A stretch of 64,000 nt of DNA, from the NCBI GenBank assembly GCA_037043235.1, contig JAWRVZ010000041.1:671001-735000 (forward strand), written 5' to 3'. The stretch's first letter is position 1. Each line of letters begins with the position of its first letter. Positions 61,931-64,000 of the stretch are shown in pieces. The translations under genes and the position numbers were made by a program. The stretch is from Rhodeus uyekii (Eukaryota > Chordata > Actinopteri > Cypriniformes > Acheilognathidae). The notes under the pieces are model-generated. The model searched no databases. It was given only the letters and a program-made list of their open reading frames with translations, and was not told where the DNA came from.

Positions 61931-63740
61931 AGCTTATTATTGTAGTTTTCTAGGAGCAACAAGTACTATTTCCATTAAAATCGAATTAAAAATTTATAAA
62001 AACCAGCAGGCTTGGGATCTTCCCTGAGTTGAAAAAAGGTGAAAAGGCTTTTCTGTATCTCCCACAATAGAAGATAAAATTTAGATTCTGTTATTTGACA
62101 GTGCAACCAGTAATGCAGTCATAAATAAAAGCCTGTTTTCTGATGTAAACAGTATCATGGTACAATGGTAATTCCATCCACAGCAGAGTCTAATATCCTC
62201 ACTATGGAGAGGCATTTAATACAATTATTGCATTACATTGTTGGGTAAATTTATTGCATAACAATGTTGCATAACTGTGTGCTAATAGGTCTGCATCATT
62301 TATTCATGGTCAGATCCGTAATGAGTATTCATTGCACCTCAATTTGACCGCAGTCAATTCTGACTACATCTACAATAGTTCTTTAAAGCCTTCATTCTGG
62401 ACAAGTTTTTTATTTATTAAAAAGCTCAATTTTATAATTGGCCAATTTACTACATATTTTGATGTAGTCCCACTTGGTGTCTTTTTTTACATAAAATAAT
62501 TGAAACAGAAATCAATATTTTCGGGTGATTTTTCAGCAAGCAGCTGTGGGTTCTGGTTTGGGTTTCACAAAACAAAACAAAAATAGCTCAACCAGTAGAG
62601 TGTGGTGTTTACAACGCTAAGGTCATGGGTTCGATTTACAGGAACAGCAAGAACTGATTAGAATCTCAATGTGTTTCTTGAATGCAATACAAGTGGCTTT
62701 GGATAAAAGCGTCTGCCAAATGCAGAAGTGTAAAAATGTAAATGGATAGTTGCATTGACTGATCAATCTGTGTATTGATGGATATGAGAATGGATGAACA
62801 GACTGTTTTGGTGGATGGGTGGGAAAATAAATGAATAGATGGAAGAATTTATAAACTAATTCACTCTTCAACTCATTGATTCGTAGAATAGATGCCCACC
62901 TTAGCATGGCATTCTTCCCATCACTCCTCGTACATCGCAATTGCCTAGTCTGATAGCCAATGGTGATTTCCCAGGATACTTTGTTACCACTTTCATCATA
63001 ATGATTTTGGTGCTGAATGCTCTCGGTGTGGCGTTTGATCGAGTATGAAGCCTTGACTGTTTTTTTCCCATCAAGCCCAAAATTGAAGTCCACCGTGGTC
63101 TTTCCAATGGGCGCCGCCCCTTTAACTCTGCAAGGGCTCCAGGGCCCCACCCACAAACTGTAACTGTACTCCTGTTGGTCAGAGGGACAGAGGGCAGGGT
63201 GAACGTTGTCATGGTTACAGGGACGTGTCTGGGTGAGGCTGGGACAGTCTGCTCCACCATACAGGGGTGTTGCCAGCACGTGCCTGGTGCGCTGTTGGAG
63301 GGCCGACCCGCAGGTGCGGCTGCAGGTGGACCAGTGGGTGAAGGCAGAGACGACGCAGTCGATGGGGCAGGGTAACAAACACGCCTGCTCTTCTTCTGGA
63401 GGTGAAGAAAACGCTTCACACACATGAAGGCTCACCTTGGTGCTGTTAGTACGCTTCACACACACTACATCTCGTTTTTGTACTCCACGCTGAGCGGTCA
63501 CACATCGATTGGCTGGGAGGAGAGGACTTGGGGTGCAGGGACCCCAAGGAGACAAGCGCCACTCAAACAGATCCTTTTGCCATTCGCACATCTTCACACA
63601 CGCTCTCTGGTGCGGTGGGCGATCAGATGGAAAGCAATTGGACTGATGCGTGCTCCAGCCTTCAGAATGGACACACCATACCGAGCGACTCTGGAGCCCT
63701 ACAGAACCGCAATCATTGGCCACACATACGCCCCATACAC
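32784..63740 (-). CDS. thsd7b: Thrombospondin type-1 domain-containing protein 7B (26 exons; 5' exon outside window)
   Basis: Large single-pass membrane glycoprotein. The paralog THSD7A acts in endothelial cells and podocytes; THSD7B's role is poorly defined. Twenty-six exons from 63740 down to 32784 join in phase into 1,594 residues plus stop, beginning in a split codon, so the signal-peptide exon lies beyond 64000. The ectodomain is about twenty TSP1 modules alternating between WSxWSxCSxxCG types (for example CKLSEWSNWSTCSASCGGG) and WxxxxWxxC types (YVWEVESWSMC). A Cys-rich EGF-like stretch follows at about 1450-1500, a helix (VYGLMAAGFVVILLLIMMSF) at about 1547-1566, and a short tail ending AYDGDLDM. 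All donors are GT. THSD7A is the alternative; spopl synteny favours 7B. Confidence 0.92.
33194..33281 (-). CDS. thsd7b: thsd7b exon y (transmembrane helix)
   Basis: It encodes GRVKLWVYG and then LMAAGFVVILLLIMMSFLL, a single hydrophobic helix. The GPDGR-K-WVYG junction matches the THSD7 family. Acceptor gacag|AT, donor TG|gtgagg. Confidence 0.94.
33930..34122 (-). CDS. thsd7b: thsd7b exon x (EGF-like and juxtamembrane)
   Basis: It encodes NGVCGCEKGFTEVMTSHGFL, a divergent stalk, and WALQPLGP just before the membrane. Acceptor tttcag|AAT, donor CCAG|gtatta. Confidence 0.93.
35099..35181 (-). CDS. thsd7b: thsd7b exon w
   Basis: It encodes GCIAQNQPSAVRQCHPPCTK and PFSFCTQ, the first half of the EGF-like Cys-rich stretch. 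Acceptor cattag|GA, donor CAG|gtaaca. Confidence 0.92.
35344..35439 (-). CDS. thsd7b: thsd7b exon v
   Basis: It encodes GTCLSYEWMTGEWRHNRRLV and WCQRSDGVNVT, the last TSP1-like module. Acceptor ttccag|GA, donor ACTG|gtgcgc. Confidence 0.93.
35769..35942 (-). CDS. thsd7b: thsd7b exon u
   Basis: It encodes ECHLTKWSPWSSCQLLCLDG, RQARSRAVVAQVSENQDSCP and MYETRPCQ. Acceptor catcag|GA, donor CAAG|gtttgg. Confidence 0.93.
36082..36786. mobile_element. Tigger-like nonautonomous element with internal GAT repeat
   Basis: Left CAGTGATCCCTCGTTTATCG and right CGCGAAGTGGCGAGGGATTACTG-type end are inverted repeats flanked by TA. These ends are characteristic of Tigger/pogo elements. The interior holds a (GAT)n run at about 36364-36393 and no intact transposase. 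Located in the thsd7b intron between exons t and u. Confidence 0.75.
36938..37112 (-). CDS. thsd7b: thsd7b exon t
   Basis: It encodes GADCGEGVSRREISCVVHWG, CVRNSQRKVSEIELLQPC and TIPCP. Acceptor tttgcag|GGG, preceded by a CT repeat; donor CCAG|gtttgc. Confidence 0.92.
37935..38200. repeat. Probable partial LTR-like or dispersed repeat
   Basis: The composition and phrases (AAAGACAAAACAGGAGACAT, AATAGAC/AAATAACA-type motifs) resemble the solo LTR at 20973-21728. I could not delimit ends or a target duplication. Confidence 0.25.
38556..38701 (-). CDS. thsd7b: thsd7b exon s
   Basis: It encodes QMTRSRVVLQPASEGGRPCP, SHLSQTRPCPIRPCYSWRLG and DWRQCKVE. Acceptor gtccag|GT, donor GAG|gtagta. Confidence 0.93.
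39304..39348. repeat. (ATT)n microsatellite
   Basis: About 14 tandem ATT units in the thsd7b intron, next to the exon r donor. Confidence 0.92.
39364..39478 (-). CDS. thsd7b: thsd7b exon r
   Basis: It encodes LGPSRGKLSAPCEVGCPVNC and LITEWSAWSKCSHTCGSQ. Acceptor ttctag|TTG, donor CAAA|gtacga. An (ATT)n microsatellite (39310-39348) starts about 10 bases into the downstream intron. Confidence 0.91.
39566..39681 (-). CDS. thsd7b: thsd7b exon q (acceptor inside a microsatellite)
   Basis: It encodes DWSSCQLSENAVCGPGIKIR and LLNCVRNDGKLVELNMCKE. Its acceptor ttgaag|AC directly follows a GT/GCGT microsatellite in place of a pyrimidine tract. Donor GAG|gtgact. Confidence 0.92.
39686..39733. repeat. 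(AC)n(GCAC)n microsatellite abutting a splice acceptor
   Basis: On the transcribed strand this reads GTGTGT...GCGTGCGTGC...GTGTGTTGAAG, then exon q. There is no other pyrimidine tract between it and the exon. Confidence 0.92.
39804..40488. mobile_element. hAT MITE (outer), with imperfect TSD
   Basis: Ends CAGTGGCGAGGC (from 39804) and GCCTCGCCACTG (to 40488) are perfect inverted repeats. Flanks GTGTGAAC and GTGTAAAT are a decayed 8-bp duplication. It lies in the thsd7b intron between exons p and q and was later hit by another hAT element at 40018-40256. Confidence 0.75.
40010..40264. mobile_element. Nested hAT MITE with perfect 8-bp TSD
   Basis: Element 40018-40256 (239 bp) has ends CAGTGTTGCCAA and TTGGCAACACTG. 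It is flanked by identical GTCAACAT (40010-40017 and 40257-40264). The perfect duplication against the decayed one of its host element shows it is the younger insertion. It is made of degenerate AAGTCGCTA units. Confidence 0.85.
40511..40649 (-). CDS. thsd7b: thsd7b exon p
   Basis: It encodes DCNDGDLRWRSRTVLRWPER, TCPDLNQTQPCINMTCLKYS. Acceptor ctccag|GAT, donor TCAG|gtagtg. It lies just upstream of the nested hAT pair in the following intron. Confidence 0.92.
41408..41561 (-). CDS. thsd7b: thsd7b exon o
   Basis: It encodes CLKRGGENQDEVVDDSLCAQ and CLLPCPAHCVTSEWSQWTKC. Acceptor gaaag|C, donor GTG|gtcagt. Confidence 0.9.
42065..42219 (-). CDS. thsd7b: thsd7b exon n
   Basis: It encodes VSEVLPCYSDCSQYVWEVES, WSMCIIKP and SCGEGTQTSKI. 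No minus-strand open frame marks it, but phase, splice sites (gattag|GTG, CA|gtgagc) and family order agree. An NLT N-glycosylation sequon is present. Confidence 0.92.
42430..43110. repeat. 680-bp purine-rich (GGAAA-type) tract in a thsd7b intron
   Basis: The plus strand is overwhelmingly A/G with recurring GGAAAGG, GAAAAGG and GGGGAAAA units. The transcribed strand is therefore a long C/T tract, translating to spurious Phe/Ser/Leu-rich frames. Not coding. Confidence 0.9.
43740..43918 (-). CDS. thsd7b: thsd7b exon m
   Basis: It encodes YEEELCHVPCSTDCKLSEWS, NWSTCSASCGGGVKVRSQWL and GGRPCPKLNYKNQ. This is one of the most conserved modules in the THSD7 family. Acceptor tgacag|GT, donor CAG|gtgaaa. 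Confidence 0.95.
45569..45877 (-). CDS. thsd7b: thsd7b exon l
   Basis: It encodes RSKKRWRCQQEELFPLLEKE, GPWSPCLLPPAKN and SECGHGKRYRALACLDH. Acceptor ctctcag|GT, donor CCTG|gtgaag. It begins with a basic RSKKR stretch, as in THSD7A. Confidence 0.92.
45967..46158 (-). CDS. thsd7b: thsd7b exon k
   Basis: It encodes VSCVGADDSPADMTDCVRW, VRECRVPCKDECSFTSWSRF and RIRSLI. The in-phase acceptor is catgaag|AG. The alternative gaagag|GT would break the frame. Donor ATAG|gtaaca. Confidence 0.9.
47407..47510 (-). CDS. thsd7b: thsd7b exon j
   Basis: It encodes WQTHRWHQCVLVPDSVRQAV and EACGIGLETR. Acceptor ctgacag|A, donor AGAG|gtgagt. Confidence 0.92.
47961..48773. mobile_element. Pogo/Tigger-like element, uninterrupted sister of the one at 10 kb
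   Basis: Ends GTGGAGTCCACTTATCTCGA and CATAACCGGATTCCACTG are imperfect inverted repeats in a TA context. An (AC)n microsatellite lies at about 48412-48436 within it. It lies in the thsd7b intron between exons i and j. The CpG-containing interior (48150-48250) belongs to the element, not to a promoter. Confidence 0.65.
48881..49013 (-). CDS. thsd7b: thsd7b exon i
   Basis: It encodes NSTGPNQSRHRIIIQRPANG, ECPDTLYEERECDPPPLCPT. Acceptor ttctttag|TG, donor ACAG|gtaaag. The intron to exon h is only 95 bp. Confidence 0.93.
49109..49224 (-). CDS. thsd7b: thsd7b exon h
   Basis: It encodes CPESSRPDSIRSCPLPCKT and CIVTAFSEWSSCPSSC. Acceptor acttcag|C, donor ATCAG|gttagc. The longer open frame over the same bases is in the wrong frame. 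Confidence 0.92.
49303..49543 (-). CDS. thsd7b: thsd7b exon g
   Basis: It encodes GKPCPPAPDLEEWRPCGTHP, YYWDTSPWHPC, two potential N-glycosylation contexts (DGNSTT among them) and CGTGIQMRQVTCRR. Acceptor gttgtag|AT, donor AAGCG|gtaatg. Confidence 0.93.
49770..50300. repeat. Common fish dispersed repeat with partial internal duplication
   Basis: It includes TGGGGACATTCTATAGATAT and TTTATACTGTACAAACTT. The unit TTAATTGTGTTTATACTGTA occurs at about 50101 and again near 50230, separated by AT-rich filler. Typical of a teleost interspersed repeat; family not assigned. Confidence 0.45.
50896..51628 (-). mobile_element. Tc1-like transposon, 3'-truncated, with intact transposase N-terminus
   Basis: The open frame 50896-51408 (170 aa) starts MGQKKDLTGSEKSKIV. 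It carries two helix-turn-helix-like segments (SSLKIAKLLKRDHRTIKRFI and the SLAIFQ..GVPKSTR region) and reaches KVLWTDEM, the first catalytic Asp of a DDE/D Tc1 transposase. It then diverges and stops, so the remaining catalytic residues are absent. The terminal CCCTGTA/TA is at 51622-51628. A second direct copy of the end motif (GCCTAATAATTATGCACACC, 51430-51449) gives an IR/DR-type end. Located in the thsd7b intron between exons f and g. Confidence 0.8.
52252..52443 (-). CDS. thsd7b: thsd7b exon f
   Basis: It encodes EPVASDQCPVDPPVVRQPC, CVLGHWGPWTSCSQSCSS and QSRSRLVLALPGE. Acceptor attatag|GT, donor GAGA|gtgagt. The intron before it (52444-58408, about 6 kb) is the largest in the window. 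Confidence 0.92.
52504..52780. mobile_element. Hairpin MITE (GGTAACACTTTACAATAAGG termini)
   Basis: Left GGTAACACTTTACAATAAGG and right AAACTTTATTATGAAGTGTTACC-type end are long inverted repeats, extended inwards by TTAACATTAGTTAA palindromes. It starts 60 bases upstream of exon f on the transcribed strand. Common in cyprinid genomes. Confidence 0.7.
52790..54320. other. thsd7b intron, nothing recognised
   Basis: AT-rich intronic sequence between exons e and f. No bounded repeat or cryptic exon could be supported. Confidence 0.5.
54331..55165 (-). mobile_element. Internally deleted Tc1/mariner-type transposon
   Basis: Minus-strand segments FSWHTLGPLVPIGHSLNATA, YLSIVSDHVHSFMTTMYPS and ECFQYLVESMPRRIKAVLKA are the middle and C-terminal parts of a fish Tc1-like transposase. 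They lie in two frames with stops. A short N-terminal piece near 55000 (GMGKK-like) follows after a deletion of the DNA-binding region. The left end is CTCACCTAAAGGATTATTAGG-like and the right end near 55150 has lost its match. It lies in the 6-kb thsd7b intron. Confidence 0.65.
55200..57390. other. thsd7b intron, mostly unrecognised
   Basis: It contains a partial TTAAAGGGATAGTTC MITE end at 56508 and a copy of the GGATCACATGACACTGAAGA dispersed repeat to about 57120. Nothing else was recognised. Confidence 0.45.
57396..58229 (+). mobile_element. Tigger-like transposon, internally deleted
   Basis: Ends CAGCAATACCTTGAGGTACG and CGAGGTATTACTG lie inside TA...TA. The plus-strand interior encodes remnants: MSSTKVNGEDGSEKKKRMM (transposase start) and SASSESDGSQVKKCKKREE (basic transposase tail), with stops between and the DDE core missing. 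The minus-strand 175-aa frame across it is a shadow. It lies in the 6-kb thsd7b intron, and a SINE follows directly. Confidence 0.75.
58231..58378 (-). repeat. tRNA-derived SINE, copy B
   Basis: Minus-strand copy with B-box-like GGTTCGATCC and tail GTCGCTTTGGATAAAAGCGT. It abuts the Tigger-like element on one side and ends about 25 bases from the exon e donor on the other. Confidence 0.75.
58409..58609 (-). CDS. thsd7b: thsd7b exon e
   Basis: It encodes FRMRTRSVITESWVESDSCP, CFRWQVTSEGPC and SCGPGSQEKTLGCLSAT. Acceptor ttttcag|GT, donor ACAG|gtgtgc. A SINE begins about 30 bases into the downstream intron. Confidence 0.92.
58983..59138 (-). CDS. thsd7b: thsd7b exon d
   Basis: It encodes NRPVGRNLCTGPLPPLAESC, FIPCQKHCPLTPWSPWGPC and DNCFEPQGKR. 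The acceptor attattag|TC is the only one that fits the phase. Donor AGAG|gtgaga. Confidence 0.91.
59870..60030 (-). CDS. thsd7b: thsd7b exon c
   Basis: It encodes YEWNVTNWNPCQVTPLLSQQ and CGGGIRTREAYCVKIHES. Acceptor aatacag|G, donor CTTA|gtaaga. Confidence 0.92.
60154..60753. mobile_element. CpG-dense MITE with TAA target duplication (PIF/Harbinger-like)
   Basis: Ends AGGCCCAGTCACACAGC (from 60157) and GCTGTGTGACTGGGCCT (to 60750) are perfect 17-bp inverted repeats. They are flanked by TAA on both sides (60154-60156 and 60751-60753), fitting the 3-bp target of PIF/Harbinger elements. The 594-bp interior has no open transposase. It is packed with CpG in ACGCAC, CGACGCAC and TGCGTC units. It lies in the thsd7b intron between exons b and c. 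Confidence 0.7.
60862..61110 (-). CDS. thsd7b: thsd7b exon b
   Basis: It encodes LCDHDISPVNFRSCVMPRDC, VSDWSQWSPCSKTC and AIGGGQPCPALEEKANC. Acceptor cctccag|CC, donor AG|gtgacg. Confidence 0.93.
61894..61928. repeat. (TC)n microsatellite
   Basis: Uninterrupted CT dinucleotide run in the thsd7b intron between exons a and b. Confidence 0.93.
62590..62743 (+). repeat. tRNA-derived SINE, copy C
   Basis: It contains GTAGAGTGTGGTGTTTAC (A-box side), GGTCATGGGTTCGATT (B-box side) and the tail GGCTTTGGATAAAAGCGTCT. It lies 0.15 kb downstream of the exon a donor in thsd7b. The long open frame of exon a runs on into it, which is not translated sequence. Confidence 0.75.
62900..63740 (-). CDS. thsd7b: thsd7b exon a (841 nt, first in window; N-terminal TSP1 modules)
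   Basis: It starts in phase after a split codon with VWGVCVANDCG and runs through SRSVWCVHSEGW, WRLSPWGPC, FTHWSTCSRTCGS, LWVGPWSPC and IGYQTRQLRC. The segment between LWVGPWSPC and IGYQTRQLRC is a basic, cysteine-free insertion (GKKTVKASYSIKRH), matching the lysine/arginine-rich insert of THSD7A. Acceptor cctgtag|GT, donor AG|gtgggc. Confidence 0.93.
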
Positions 63741-64000
63741 CTACAGGAAATAAGAGAGAGACACACGCAGGATATGAAGTGAATTATATTACTATTGTAA
63801 CCACTGTCTATTAAAGCCCAAAATAGGCATGGCGATGAGCTTCTATTCATCTCACTTTAGCAGAGAAATACAGTGCAGGTATATGTGGATTCAGCAGGCC
63901 AAGACGGATAATCATCTTTAATTATTTTAGAACAGCACTGTCAGAACAATGAGCTGGAGAAAAAGAGAAGGAACACTGACACAATCTGGATGATACCTAA

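Noticed and set aside
62623..63723. A single 366-residue minus-strand gene
   Set aside because: The first 279 residues are thsd7b exon a. The rest reads past the AG|gtgggc donor into intron and SINE sequence.

Overview
The window is vertebrate nuclear DNA, almost certainly from a teleost and probably a cyprinid. Both recognisable genes are split into many small exons with GT/GC-AG introns. The rest is AT-rich sequence full of fish-type DNA transposons: hAT, pogo/Tigger-like, Tc1, several MITE families and a tRNA-derived SINE with the usual fish tail. There is also one solo LTR, one decayed DIRS-type recombinase and long microsatellites. No bacterial, phage or CRISPR features are present.

There are two protein-coding genes, both on the minus strand. 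From the left, spopl (CDS 725..8517) is complete in 10 coding exons that join without a phase error into 392 codons plus a stop. It encodes a MATH-BTB-BACK substrate adaptor for cullin-3 ubiquitin ligases, including the 18-residue BACK insert that separates SPOPL from SPOP. From 32784 to 63740 lie 26 consecutive coding exons of thsd7b. They encode about 1,594 residues: some twenty thrombospondin type-1 modules, an EGF-like stretch, one membrane helix and a 25-residue tail. Only the signal-peptide exon, beyond base 64000, is missing. The A/B paralog choice rests mainly on the spopl neighbour, because tetrapods have THSD7B-HNMT-SPOPL in one orientation. No HNMT exons were seen here.

Layout: 1-0.7 kb spopl 3' flank; 0.7-8.5 kb spopl; 8.5-13.4 kb spopl upstream region with transposons and a CpG-containing NRF1-type palindrome near 13.37 kb; 13.4-32.7 kb intergenic sequence (a 148-base TG tract, an unexplained CpG-rich patch at 18.8-19.1 kb, a solo LTR at 21.0-21.7 kb, a DIRS recombinase remnant at 27.8-29.0 kb, otherwise mostly unrecognised sequence); 32.8-63.7 kb thsd7b with transposon-loaded introns.

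The most interesting observations concern splicing and genome archaeology rather than a new system. Two successive spopl introns use GC donors next to the in-frame 54-base cassette that defines SPOPL. One thsd7b acceptor has a GT/GC microsatellite where its polypyrimidine tract should be. Several nested transposons can be dated relative to each other from intact target-site duplications. A CpG-dense MITE with perfect termini sits in an early thsd7b intron.
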